Assembly: GCA_009911035.1 (NCBI GenBank)
Contig: QXWO01000005.1
Span: 1-64,000, forward strand
Source of the DNA: Lachnospiraceae bacterium
GTDB taxonomy: Bacteria > Bacillota > Clostridia > Lachnospirales > Lachnospiraceae
Length of the DNA: 64,000 bases
Direction: 5' to 3'
Shown in pieces: positions 44,449 through 52,913 of this stretch; the first letter of the stretch is position 1, and each line of letters opens with the position of its first letter. The notes beneath the pieces are model-generated. The model worked only from the letters and a program-made list of their open reading frames with translations. It made no database searches and was not told the origin of the DNA. The position numbers and the translations under genes are program-made.

Positions 44449-45627
44449 TTAATTCTCGTCTGCCAAAAAGTCCAGATTTTTTTTAATCATATCGCATCTC
44501 TGGGCTACACATGCCACACTGCGTAGGCAGTCCTTAGGCGTATGGAACACATAATCAATCAGCTTATCTATCGTGGTCACAGCCACATGCATCCGGGTAT
44601 CACTGGCCGCATAATAGATATATACGTCGCCGTTTTCCCTTGCAATTGCACCATTGGTAAATACGACGTTGGACACATCTCCCACACGTTCCTGCCCCCT
44701 GGGTCCTATCAAAAGTCCCGAAGGCTCTGCAATCACTTTGGCTGGGTCATCCAGATCCGTAGCAAACGCATAAATGACATAGCGCAGTCCTGCCGCCGTA
44801 TTTCTGACTCCATGGGCAATATGGATCCAGCCTTTTTCCGTCTTGATCGGCACTGCCCCTGCTCCGTTCTTGGCCTCTGTGATTGTATGATACCTGCGAA
44901 GGCTGGTCATCTTTTCCTCGTCAATTACTGCATGGGTAATATCATCGCAAAGCCCAAACCCGATGCCGCCGCCTGACCCGGTATCAATAAAGTCATCCAT
45001 GGGTCTGGTGTAAAAAGCATATTTCCCATCTATAAACTCCGGGTGAAGCACCACGTTTCTCTGCTGGGGGGAATGTAATGTCACCAGATTGGGAAACCGT
45101 TCCCATGTCTTCAAATCCTTCGTCCTCACAATGCCTGCTGCCGCAACTGCTGCCGACAGATCATTTACGGAAGTGTCTTTGCTCTCGGAACAGAATACCC
45201 CGTAAATATAACCGTCTTCATGTTTCGTAAGACGCATATCATACACGTTGGTTTCCTCCGGACACACATCGGGAAGCACAACCGGGTAATCCCAAAACTT
45301 AAAGCCGTCAACCCCATTGCTGCTTTCTGCCACTCCAAAGAAAGATTTCCTGTCGTCGCCCTCGATTCTGGCCACAAGGTAAAACTTTCCGTCCAGTTCA
45401 ATTGCTCCTGCATTCAGCACTGCGTTGATGCCCAGTCTTTTCATGAAATGCGGATTTGTCTCAGGATTCAGGTCATACTGCCACGTAAGAGGAATATGTT
45501 CCCTCGTCAGAACCGGATACCGATACCTGTCAAAAACTCCATTATAAAAATTCGGGTCCACTTCATTCTTTCTGTTAATAAGAGCCTCATATTTGGACAG
45601 CTCTTTATAATATTTTTCGTGTAACAT
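44449..45627 (-). CDS. 4-O-beta-D-mannosyl-D-glucose phosphorylase (GH130_1)
   Basis: Cytoplasmic phosphorylase (392 aa) that splits mannosyl-beta-1,4-glucose into mannose-1-phosphate and glucose. The N-terminal stretch [20 protein letters not shown] and the [21 protein letters not shown]-like block are hallmarks of GH130_1. The catalytic Asp is D130 in [10 protein letters not shown], aligning with Asp131 of the Bacteroides fragilis enzyme. It starts 17 nt after the epimerase gene, which produces its substrate from mannobiose, so the two work as a pair. Confidence 0.9.
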   Translation of the reverse strand: MLHEKYYKELSKYEALINRKNEVDPNFYNGVFDRYRYPVLTREHIPLTWQYDLNPETNPHFMKRLGINAVLNAGAIELDGKFYLVARIEGDDRKSFFGVAESSNGVDGFKFWDYPVVLPDVCPEETNVYDMRLTKHEDGYIYGVFCSESKDTSVNDLSAAVAAAGIVRTKDLKTWERFPNLVTLHSPQQRNVVLHPEFIDGKYAFYTRPMDDFIDTGSGGGIGFGLCDDITHAVIDEEKMTSLRRYHTITEAKNGAGAVPIKTEKGWIHIAHGVRNTAAGLRYVIYAFATDLDDPAKVIAEPSGLLIGPRGQERVGDVSNVVFTNGAIARENGDVYIYYAASDTRMHVAVTTIDKLIDYVFHTPKDCLRSVACVAQRCDMIKKNLDFLADEN

Positions 45628-45644
45628 TTAAAACCTCTTTTCAA

Positions 45645-46808
45645 CTAAACTCTTTTTATTACTTCAATGCACATTCTTCCGTTGTGATACGGACATTTCC
45701 ATGGTTCAACAATAGGCCGGCCCGGATAGGGGACTCCTTTTTCATCCACTTCCCAGAACCATTCCGACCCTTCTCTTTCGTCAATCAGATATTTTTTCGT
45801 AAAATCCCATATTCTGCATGCGGCTTCCAGATACGCCGGTCTGTCCGGATCCATCTTGTATCCGTTTAAAAATCCCACAATTGCTTCCGCCTGCACCCAC
45901 CATATCCTGTGGGGATTGACAATGCCCTTTTCACATTCATTGGCAATGGAACATCCGTCAAAAGCCGTTTTATAAATCTGTTCCGTAAGATCTTTTGTTA
46001 TAGGCGTCATTTTCTCTGTGTATTTTTCTTCTCCCAGCACTTCAACGCCTCTGTCGATCAGCCACGCGGTTTCTATATCATGTCCATAGGAATGCAGGTC
46101 AATAATGGAATTCATCCGGGCATCAAAGAACACTTCCTGCCTGTGCAGTGCCGGGTTATACACTTTATCAGCAAAAGTATCCAAGATCCACATAAGCCGC
46201 TCTTTCACCTCCGGCGCCGGAGCTACCCTGTACAGCTCCGTATAGGCTTCAAATACGTGCAGCAAAGTATTCATAGTCTTATCCGCAATCACACCGTTTT
46301 CAGAAAGCTTATCATTTTCAATCTCATGGAACTCTCTGTCAAAGGCTTCCCTGTAGCCGTATTCATCTATGCATCCGTTTTCAATGATGTGGAACAGCTC
46401 CTTGGCCATGGCAAGGGCTTCCTGATCCCCTGACGCCTCATAATAGGAGGAAAGTGCATAGATGGCAAAAGCCTGGTTATAGGTATGTTTCGTCGTATCT
46501 TCTGGGCTCCCATCGTATTGAACCGACCAGAAAACGCCGCCGTTTTCCCTGTCCATGCAGTGCTCTTTCATGAATGTAAATCCATGCTCCGCTTCTTCCA
46601 AAAGGCTTTCGTCCTTTAAAAGCGTATACACGCTGGAAAAGAACCATGTGATACGGCTGTTTAAAATACATCCTTTCACAGCCTTTTTATCCAGTTTCAG
46701 GTCATGGTCCATAAATCCATAATAGCCTCCATACACGTCATCCCTAAGGGATTTCCAAAAAGGAATGATTTTCTGGATAAGATGGGTCTTTATTTCTTCT
46801 GCCATCAT
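45645..46808 (-). CDS. Cellobiose 2-epimerase (AGE superfamily)
   Basis: Cytoplasmic (alpha/alpha)6-barrel epimerase (387 aa, usual length about 390). It inverts C2 at the reducing end of beta-1,4-disaccharides, turning mannobiose into mannosylglucose. Family features include GGYYGFMDHD at the N-terminus, RITWFFSSVY, LHSYGHDIETAWL with the catalytic His, PHRIWWVQAEA with a second catalytic His region, and EWFWEVDEKG. Its place directly before the mannosylglucose phosphorylase gene supports that role over N-acylglucosamine epimerase activity. GGAGGAAATTGTGA precedes the ATG. Confidence 0.92.
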   Translation of the reverse strand: MMAEEIKTHLIQKIIPFWKSLRDDVYGGYYGFMDHDLKLDKKAVKGCILNSRITWFFSSVYTLLKDESLLEEAEHGFTFMKEHCMDRENGGVFWSVQYDGSPEDTTKHTYNQAFAIYALSSYYEASGDQEALAMAKELFHIIENGCIDEYGYREAFDREFHEIENDKLSENGVIADKTMNTLLHVFEAYTELYRVAPAPEVKERLMWILDTFADKVYNPALHRQEVFFDARMNSIIDLHSYGHDIETAWLIDRGVEVLGEEKYTEKMTPITKDLTEQIYKTAFDGCSIANECEKGIVNPHRIWWVQAEAIVGFLNGYKMDPDRPAYLEAACRIWDFTKKYLIDEREGSEWFWEVDEKGVPYPGRPIVEPWKCPYHNGRMCIEVIKRV

Positions 46809-46848
46809 TTCACAATTTCCTCCTGCCTTCTAAAATATCTTTCATTCA

Positions 46849-47697
46849 CTAACCTTTAACTGCACCGGAAGTAAGTCCGCTGTAAATCTGCTTCTGACAG
46901 GTAATGAACACAATCAGCGCCGGAAGCAGTGAAATTATAACGCCTGCACAGATCAGATTGTATTTACTTCCCAGAGGTCCTACGAAGGTGTACAGGGAAG
47001 TCGCCACGGTCGGCAGGAGCTTTTTGTTCTGGAGATACAGGTTAGCCGCATAGTACTCGTTATAAGTTCCCACCCCTTTTAAAATACAGGAGGTGACAAT
47101 GGCGGGTTTTAACAGAGGTAGTAATATTTTATAAAAAATCGTAAAATAATTTGCGCCGTCCACAATTGCCGACTCATCCAGGGATGTAGAAATATTTTCA
47201 AAAAACTGGATATATATGTAGATTGCAATTACATCCGTACCGCACATCATGATGATGTAGCCGATCAGGGAATTAATGAAGCCAAGCTTAAACATGATTT
47301 CATATACGGCAATCTGCATTGCTATACCGGGAAGCAGTGTGGCAAACAGGAACAGGTTACGGATAAGCCCGTTGCCCGGAAACTTAAACCGGTTAAGGAT
47401 ATAGGCAAGCTGTGTCCCTACCAGGGTGGACACCACCAGTACACATAAAAGCACAATTGTGGAGTTAATAAACGCCCGGCCCATATTAGCCCTCTGGAAT
47501 GCATCTATAAAGTTGCTGAAATTGAACCAGCTCTCAGGCATCACCATTACGTTGGTGGACTGGTATTCCGCGTCTGTCTTAAAGGCCGTGATGACACAGG
47601 AAACAATAGGCAGAATTGCAACAAATGAAAAGAACACCAGTGATAAATACTTTAAAAAGATTCCTACATATCTTAATATTTTTTTAAACTGCATCAT
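46849..47697 (-). CDS. Sugar ABC transporter permease (MalG type)
   Basis: Inner-membrane permease (282 aa) of the CUT1 carbohydrate importer family. It has six hydrophobic segments, a periplasmic-side loop with PESWFNFSNFIDAF, and the ATPase-docking EAA loop ESAIVDGANYFTIFYKILLPLLKPA in parts near residue 185. It starts directly after the stop codon of the partner permease gene (0-nt gap). The ATG is doubled (47695-47697 and 47692-47694). Confidence 0.92.
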   Translation of the reverse strand: MMQFKKILRYVGIFLKYLSLVFFSFVAILPIVSCVITAFKTDAEYQSTNVMVMPESWFNFSNFIDAFQRANMGRAFINSTIVLLCVLVVSTLVGTQLAYILNRFKFPGNGLIRNLFLFATLLPGIAMQIAVYEIMFKLGFINSLIGYIIMMCGTDVIAIYIYIQFFENISTSLDESAIVDGANYFTIFYKILLPLLKPAIVTSCILKGVGTYNEYYAANLYLQNKKLLPTVATSLYTFVGPLGSKYNLICAGVIISLLPALIVFITCQKQIYSGLTSGAVKG

Positions 47698-48702
47698 TTA
47701 TCTTCCCGCCTTTCTTGCCCGATATTTTTCCAGTTTCTTTTCTCTCTTGGCTGCTGCATTTAAATCTTCATCATCTGCACTCTTAAATACGTATTTGAAG
47801 AACAGCTTCTGAAGAATCGTAGCGGCAAAAATGATTATCAATAGGACAACTGCCATTGCCGATGCCAGACCTACCTTCTGCTGGGTATGTGCAATCTCAT
47901 TCATTACCACGAAATAAGTACCTGTCCCGTTAGCGCCGCTTGTGATTACGTAAGGCGGCTCAAATGCACTTAAGGAGCCTGTGATTGATAAAATAACATT
48001 CAGCGTTACAATGGTCTTGATGCTGGGTAAAATTATGTACATAAACTGCTGGAATTTATTTGCGCCGTCCAAATCAGCCGCTTCATACAGCTCGGCATCC
48101 ACCGACATAATCGCGCCGATAAACAGCACCATATTCTGTCCGAAATAACGCCATACAGATGTACCTACTAGGGAAAAGTTGTTAATGCTCTGATCTTTCA
48201 GCCAGTAGGGAAGGTTATCCAGTTGGAATCCGCACCACTGAAGGACCGTGTCAAATACAAACCCTCTGGTATAGAAAAACTTAAAGATAAAACCAATGGC
48301 AATACCATTTATCAGGTATGGGAAAAACATAAAGCCTTTAAAAATATTTCCTCCTTTAACCTTAAAGCTTAAAACCGTCGCCAAATACAAGGATAATACC
48401 AACTGTACAATAGAGCCCGCCATATAGTACAAACTAAGCTTCAAAGCCCCGAAGCAGTCCTGCCTGCTGAAAACGCTGGCATAGTTTTTCCACCCTACAA
48501 ACTTTCTTGCACCTACATACTTCATATCGTAAAAACTGAACCCAATCATTTCCGCAAAAGGAAGATAGGTAAAGGTAAACAGCAGAATAAGCGGTATTGC
48601 CATAAACAGTGTCATGATCATGACCTGCTGCCCCTTCCTGCCTCTCAGCCATTGTGAAAATGATTTATTATTCGGGCTTACTGCCCCCGTCATTGCCGCC
48701 AT
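47698..48702 (-). CDS. Sugar ABC transporter permease (MalF type)
   Basis: Inner-membrane permease (334 aa from the chosen start), the MalF-like half of the CUT1 importer. Six predicted membrane helices and the EAA loop ELYEAADLDGANKFQQFMYI are present, with a short Lys/Arg-rich cytoplasmic C-terminus. ATG 48702 is preceded by AGGAGGAGAGAAT; the longer frame starting at 48774 lacks such a site. The gene follows the binding protein by 83 nt. No ATPase is encoded beside it, so a shared MsiK/MsmX-type ATPase elsewhere is presumed. Confidence 0.92.
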   Translation of the reverse strand: MAAMTGAVSPNNKSFSQWLRGRKGQQVMIMTLFMAIPLILLFTFTYLPFAEMIGFSFYDMKYVGARKFVGWKNYASVFSRQDCFGALKLSLYYMAGSIVQLVLSLYLATVLSFKVKGGNIFKGFMFFPYLINGIAIGFIFKFFYTRGFVFDTVLQWCGFQLDNLPYWLKDQSINNFSLVGTSVWRYFGQNMVLFIGAIMSVDAELYEAADLDGANKFQQFMYIILPSIKTIVTLNVILSITGSLSAFEPPYVITSGANGTGTYFVVMNEIAHTQQKVGLASAMAVVLLIIIFAATILQKLFFKYVFKSADDEDLNAAAKREKKLEKYRARKAGR

Positions 48703-48785
48703 ATTCTCTCCTCCTGATAATCCGGGCCGGGAGAAGCCTCCTCCCGGCCCGTCTGTCCACAACTGTAGCAACAAGTTTCTTTTTC

Positions 48786-50225
48786 TTAGTAGAGAACCTC
48801 AATACCGCATGCTGTCTGGGCGTCATTCCATTTCTGTGTCCATTCAGCCATGATTTCGTCATATGTCTGTGAACCTGTAGCTGCTGCTTCTACGATTCTC
48901 TGAACCTTAGCGTCCCCGCCTTCATTGAAGGAAAGTTCACTCTCTCTGTTCATCTCGTTCATAAGCGTTTCTTCCCCTGCCAGGGCAGTTGCATTTTCAA
49001 CAATGTTTACACCGTCAAATACGAAAGAGGTAGGTGCCGTCTTGGAGATAGGGTATCCGCCTTCCAGATCACACCAGCCGGATTCTTCTACCATCCACTT
49101 TACAAATACCATGGCTGCGGCTTTGTTTTCATCAGAAGAGTTAACGTTGATTGCATAAGCGTAGTCAGGTCCTGCTGTTGCATACTGCTCACCGTTGACA
49201 GAAATGGGGAAAGGCATATATCCGATATCGTCAGGATTGTCACCTGCTGACTTCATCTGCGCAATTGCCCATGAGCCAAGCACCATACATCCGATCTGCC
49301 CGTTATTGATCATACCCTTACAGCCTTCCCAGTCGGTTGTAGTGTAATCTTCTTCAATCAGTCCCTGTGCCACTGCATCATAGAGAATCTTATATAATGA
49401 ATAAGCTCCTGTACCATCGCCGTTATCCTTGAAAGGTTCTGCCGTGTGCACAAATTTCTGGTTCAGCCATTCGGAATCACCTGTTGTAATTGCACCCAGG
49501 TAAGCGTCCCACTGTCCGCCCATTGTCCAGCCTGCTGCATAGTTTGTGTAAAGCGGAATTGCGTCTGTATTATCTTTAATAGCCTGAAGCGCTGCGATGA
49601 ACTCGTCGGGAGTCTTAGGCAGTGTCGTAATGCCTGCATCAGCAAATACTTTCTTATTGTAAATAAGCCCCTGTGCATTTCCCATGTATCCAATACCGTA
49701 ACATGTATCACCAAATTTCTTATTATCCGCAAAGTTTACGAACTGTGACATTTCTTCTACCGTTCCGAAAGGTACATAATAGGTTGAAAACTCTTCTGCA
49801 CCAATTGCCGGGATAAACATGATATCGCCCCAGTCCCCTGTAGAAAGGCGAAGCAGGGAATCTTCCGCATAATCTGTAATTCCTTCAGTTTCAACTGTAA
49901 TATTAGGATACATTTCATTAAATTTGGCTATCAGGCCGGGAATAGTTCCATCTTCTTCACGGTCTGTCTTATGGTGGATAAATTTAATGGTAGTTGTAAT
50001 ATCTGTATAGCTTTCTCCAAGAGTAACGGACGCATAGGTGAGATCCCCTGCCGCCGGAGCTGCCGTCTGTGAATCGTCTGCCGGAGCCGCATCATCCGTC
50101 TTTGCACCTCCATCCTCTTCCTTTGCAGGTGTTTCTGTGCTTGTGTCTGCACTGCCGCCGCATGCTGTAAGTGATAATGTCATAGCTGCTGCCAGTGTAA
50201 GTGCCAAAATCTTTTTCAGCTTCAT
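48786..50225 (-). CDS. Sugar ABC transporter substrate-binding lipoprotein
   Basis: Extracytoplasmic binding protein (479 aa) of solute-binding family 1. The signal peptide ends in the lipobox LTAC with C22 as the lipid site. An acidic, Asp/Ala/Thr-rich linker to about residue 60 is followed by the two-lobed fold, including the PEEFIAALQAIKDN-like and GQIGCMVLGSWAIAQMK segments. It is the first gene of the operon binding protein, two permeases, epimerase, GH130_1, GH130_2, so its ligand is probably a beta-1,4-manno-oligosaccharide. A strong GGAGG site precedes the ATG. Confidence 0.9.
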   Translation of the reverse strand: MKLKKILALTLAAAMTLSLTACGGSADTSTETPAKEEDGGAKTDDAAPADDSQTAAPAAGDLTYASVTLGESYTDITTTIKFIHHKTDREEDGTIPGLIAKFNEMYPNITVETEGITDYAEDSLLRLSTGDWGDIMFIPAIGAEEFSTYYVPFGTVEEMSQFVNFADNKKFGDTCYGIGYMGNAQGLIYNKKVFADAGITTLPKTPDEFIAALQAIKDNTDAIPLYTNYAAGWTMGGQWDAYLGAITTGDSEWLNQKFVHTAEPFKDNGDGTGAYSLYKILYDAVAQGLIEEDYTTTDWEGCKGMINNGQIGCMVLGSWAIAQMKSAGDNPDDIGYMPFPISVNGEQYATAGPDYAYAINVNSSDENKAAAMVFVKWMVEESGWCDLEGGYPISKTAPTSFVFDGVNIVENATALAGEETLMNEMNRESELSFNEGGDAKVQRIVEAAATGSQTYDEIMAEWTQKWNDAQTACGIEVLY

Positions 50226-50569
50226 AATAACAAATCCTCCTTTTTAGTTTTCACTAAGCTAATATTTAGTTTAGTGTTTGGTTATTTATGTAACTTAATT
50301 TTAATTATATTTAACTTTATTTTTTAATCATCACTTAAAGTTGTTTTTTATATATTTTTCTTGTTTATTTTAGACATTTCTTCTATTTATACAATTTTCG
50401 CCATTCATTTTTGTGCATTTTTTATATGTATTTTTGTCTTTTATATTCCCCAACAAATTTATTAGCTTATATTTAAGTTAATAATTAGTTTAATTTGTTC
50501 CTATATTTACTTCCTGTCACCTTAACTTCACAGATATAAAAAATCCCGCCGGCTTTGGCGGGATTCAGA
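50226..50569. promoter_or_regulatory. AT-rich control region of the manno-oligosaccharide operon
   Basis: This 344-bp gap has no gene. On the minus strand TATAAT (50304-50309) is a perfect -10 box, but no good -35 box lies 16-18 bp upstream, as in activator-dependent promoters. The motif ACTTAA occurs at 50293-50298, overlapping the predicted start site, and at 50333-50338; TTAAGT occurs at 50473-50478. A GH36 gene in the same locus has ACTTAA next to its own -10 box. Local AraC or LacI regulators are candidate binders. The right end holds the terminator of the next gene. Confidence 0.45.
50542..50565 (-). terminator. Terminator of the small membrane-protein gene
   Basis: AATCCCGCC (50542-50550) pairs with GGCGGGATT (50557-50565). 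On the minus strand it is followed by TTTTTATATC. It lies 4 bp after the stop codon of the 61-residue gene. Confidence 0.88.
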
Positions 50570-50755
50570 CTATAGAATAACAAACAGTAAAATAAGAAAT
50601 ATAACCAGTGCAAGTATACTCCAAAAAGCAATAATTCCTACTTTTCTCTCCTTTGCGCTTATAGGCTTTTGTGCCGATGTCTTATTGTCATGCTCCAACA
50701 AATTTACCTCACGCGCCATATTCTGCATAATATTGTCCCGCCGCATTGTTGCCAT
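50570..50755 (-). CDS. 61-residue single-pass membrane protein, unknown function
   Basis: A small protein with a polar, mixed-charge N-terminal half (MATMRRDNIMQNMAREVNL) and one C-terminal membrane helix (IIAFWSILALVIFLILLFVIL) preceded by basic KERK. This is the layout of a tail-anchored, N-inside protein. ATG 50755 follows GGGAGATTTTTTG. It has its own sigma-A promoter and a strong terminator, so it is a genuine free-standing gene. I recognise no family. It lies between the AraC gene and the manno-oligosaccharide operon. Confidence 0.78.
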   Translation of the reverse strand: MATMRRDNIMQNMAREVNLLEHDNKTSAQKPISAKERKVGIIAFWSILALVIFLILLFVIL

Positions 50756-50796
50756 CAAAAAATCTCCCTTCCCATTTAAAGTTTTTGCTATTATTA

Positions 50797-50825
50797 ATTA
50801 TAACAGACACCCCATCTAACGTAAA
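50797..50825 (-). promoter_or_regulatory. Sigma-A promoter of the small membrane-protein gene
   Basis: Minus-strand TTTACG (50820-50825) and TATAAT (50797-50802) are 17 bp apart. The leader to ATG 50755 is about 35 nt. Confidence 0.68.
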
Positions 50826-50870
50826 TCTGCATTTAAAAACAAATTTCCACCAAAAACCACTAACATGTCA

Positions 50871-50899
50871 TTGCTCCACCCCTATCTGTTTGATATAAT
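50871..50899 (+). promoter_or_regulatory. Sigma-A promoter of the AraC-family gene
   Basis: TTGCTC (50871-50876) and TATAAT (50894-50899) are 17 bp apart. Transcription would start near 50906, with GGAGG at 50918-50922 and ATG at 50928, so the leader is short. This rules out the upstream ATG at 50865 as start. Confidence 0.75.
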
Positions 50900-50927
50900 T
50901 TTTTATTATATCGCTTTGGAGGTTTCC

Positions 50928-51824
50928 ATGAATATTAAGACGGACTTTCTGAACGCTCTGGTGTCCCGGCCCAGATTATCTCCCGGACAAAGCCCCGAAG
51001 ATTTTCTCGGCTGTATCGTTTCTTTCCCCAAGGAAGATGGCTCTCCTTTACTTCATCTGCTCTCCTTTGGAAATATAAAAGCTTCTGCTCCTTGGTCTTT
51101 TGACATCAGTTCTTTAGACTGCTGCCTGTTTCTGTATACCAAAAGCGGATGCGGTAAGCTGACCGTCAACAGCCAGGTCTATACACTGGGTGAGTCTTCC
51201 CTGCTGTTTTTCGACTGCCGTCAGCGTTTCAGGTTCGACATTGCCGTATCCCCCTGGGAATACCAGCTTTTACTCTTTTACGGCGCTTCCCTTCCCTACT
51301 ACTGTTCTCTCCTGCCCCGGACACAGGTTCCCCTTATTCAACTGCCCCCTTATTCCGAACTGGCAGCATACATGAAAAATATTGCCGTCAGGGCACAGAT
51401 TCCGGGAGCCTGCTCCCGGCTGATAATATCAGACCTGCTAAACCGCATGGTCACGGAATATCTCACCGGAATATTAAACCCGGACGCTTCCCTGTCACAA
51501 ATTCCTGCCCATGTCAGGAAAATGAAAGAAATGTTCGATGAAAGATTTCAGAATCTTTACACACTGGATGGACTGGAAGAACATTTTGGAATAAGCAAAT
51601 ACCGACTGTGCCGGGAATTCTCCCATACCTATCAGACGCCTCCCCTGCAGTATCTGAACAGGAAACGAATCGACCACGCTGCCTGCCTGCTCACCTCCAC
51701 CAATTTACTGATACACGAAATCGGAAGTATGGTGGGAATTGACAACACCAATCATTTTATCAACCTGTTTAAGAAATACCGGGGCGTCACCCCTTTAGAA
51801 TACAGACAGCGGATGACCCATTAG
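50928..51824 (+). CDS. AraC-family transcriptional regulator
   Basis: DNA-binding regulator (298 aa). The N-terminal ~170 residues form an AraC-type cupin-like sugar-sensing domain (CLFLYTKSGCGKLTVNSQVYTLGESS in parts). The C-terminal ~100 residues hold two helix-turn-helix motifs, with the signature LLIHEIGSMVGIDNTNHFINLFKKYRGVTPLEYR in parts. Its position inside the mannan locus makes it a likely activator of the operon starting at 50225, which fits that operon's missing -35 box. It is the only plus-strand gene between 38.9 and 55 kb. Confidence 0.92.
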   Translation: MNIKTDFLNALVSRPRLSPGQSPEDFLGCIVSFPKEDGSPLLHLLSFGNIKASAPWSFDISSLDCCLFLYTKSGCGKLTVNSQVYTLGESSLLFFDCRQRFRFDIAVSPWEYQLLLFYGASLPYYCSLLPRTQVPLIQLPPYSELAAYMKNIAVRAQIPGACSRLIISDLLNRMVTEYLTGILNPDASLSQIPAHVRKMKEMFDERFQNLYTLDGLEEHFGISKYRLCREFSHTYQTPPLQYLNRKRIDHAACLLTSTNLLIHEIGSMVGIDNTNHFINLFKKYRGVTPLEYRQRMTH

Positions 51825-51835
51825 CCATCCGCTGT
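51806..51835. terminator. Hairpin shared by convergent araC and lacI genes
   Basis: ACAGCGGATG (51806-51815) pairs perfectly with 51826-51835; the loop contains the stop codon of the AraC gene. It lies 3 bp from the LacI stop codon. No T run follows on either strand, so termination strength is uncertain. Confidence 0.55.
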
Positions 51836-51837
51836 TA

Positions 51838-52860
51838 CTATGCCAGTCTTTTTACACTTTCCTTTAATACCATATGCCCTTCCACAACAGATATCCCCTG
51901 CTTATAATGCCCGGATTCCATTTTTTTAAGAAGCTTATGGATGGTCTTGCGTGCCATTTCCTTAATGTCCACCTCATAAGTAGTAATACCAAGGCTGGAC
52001 ACTCCGGGATAAAGGTAGTTGTCAAACCCCACCAAAGACACATCCTCTGGGATACGGTATCCCTTTTCCTTAAGCGCTTCCGCAAAAGCCCCCGCCGCGG
52101 TATCACAGTTACATACAAATGCAGTGGGCATTTCATCCGGCAGTTTAAACGCAAAACCATTGTCCCTCATGCCATTGTCCATATTCCGGTCGTCAATGAT
52201 CCAGTCCTCCCGAATCTTCTGCCCATGCTCCAGCAATGCTTTGCAATAGCCAAAATACCGGTCCGTGATGCTGTTTGTATAAAGCAGTGTCCCTACGTAG
52301 CCAATACGGGTGTGTCCCATGTCAAAGAGATAATTGGTAAGCTTGCACATACCATAATAATTATCTGTCACAACTGCGTCACAGTCATACTTCCTGTCAT
52401 AAAAATCCAGATATACAAAAGGTTTTTTAATTTTTTCCTCCAGCATGGACAAATAATCATCTTTCAAAAGACCAATGACTATCAGCCCGTCCACCTTATC
52501 CTCTGCCAAAAGTTTTGGCATTTCCAGTCCCTGCTCATTTTTGTGATTCAATATCTCAAACATGGTAAAGCATCCCTTGGACACCGCCTTGGTGACAACC
52601 TCCTGATACATTTTCCAGTAAAAAGATTCCTGCTGGTCCAGATATCTTTCTGAAATGATCACGCCAATGTTATAGCTTTTCTTATCCTTGCGCATTTTAG
52701 ATTCCGAAGGGGATTTGTACCCCATTTCCTGCGCCAGTTTTTTTATTTTTTCCCGCATTTCCTCGCTGACGCCCTTCTGGTCGGACAGCGCTTTGGACAC
52801 TGTAACTGTACTCACATTTAATCTTGCCGCAATATCAGCAAGTTTTACTGATTTGGTCAT
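51838..52860 (-). CDS. LacI-family transcriptional regulator
   Basis: Repressor-type regulator (340 aa). The N-terminal helix-turn-helix and hinge (VKLADIAARLNVSTVTVSKAL) contact the operator; residues ~60-335 form a periplasmic-binding-protein-like ligand domain (NIGVIISERYLDQQES onward). It lies 53 nt downstream of the GH36 alpha-galactosidase gene and is probably cotranscribed with it, so it would control its own operon and perhaps the neighbouring transporter operon in response to a galactoside or manno-oligosaccharide. Confidence 0.93.
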   Translation of the reverse strand: MTKSVKLADIAARLNVSTVTVSKALSDQKGVSEEMREKIKKLAQEMGYKSPSESKMRKDKKSYNIGVIISERYLDQQESFYWKMYQEVVTKAVSKGCFTMFEILNHKNEQGLEMPKLLAEDKVDGLIVIGLLKDDYLSMLEEKIKKPFVYLDFYDRKYDCDAVVTDNYYGMCKLTNYLFDMGHTRIGYVGTLLYTNSITDRYFGYCKALLEHGQKIREDWIIDDRNMDNGMRDNGFAFKLPDEMPTAFVCNCDTAAGAFAEALKEKGYRIPEDVSLVGFDNYLYPGVSSLGITTYEVDIKEMARKTIHKLLKKMESGHYKQGISVVEGHMVLKESVKRLA

Positions 52861-52913
52861 TTCTCCCTCCGCCAGATATAATCTGTCTTCAATAAAGGCT
52901 CCCGCAACGCTGT

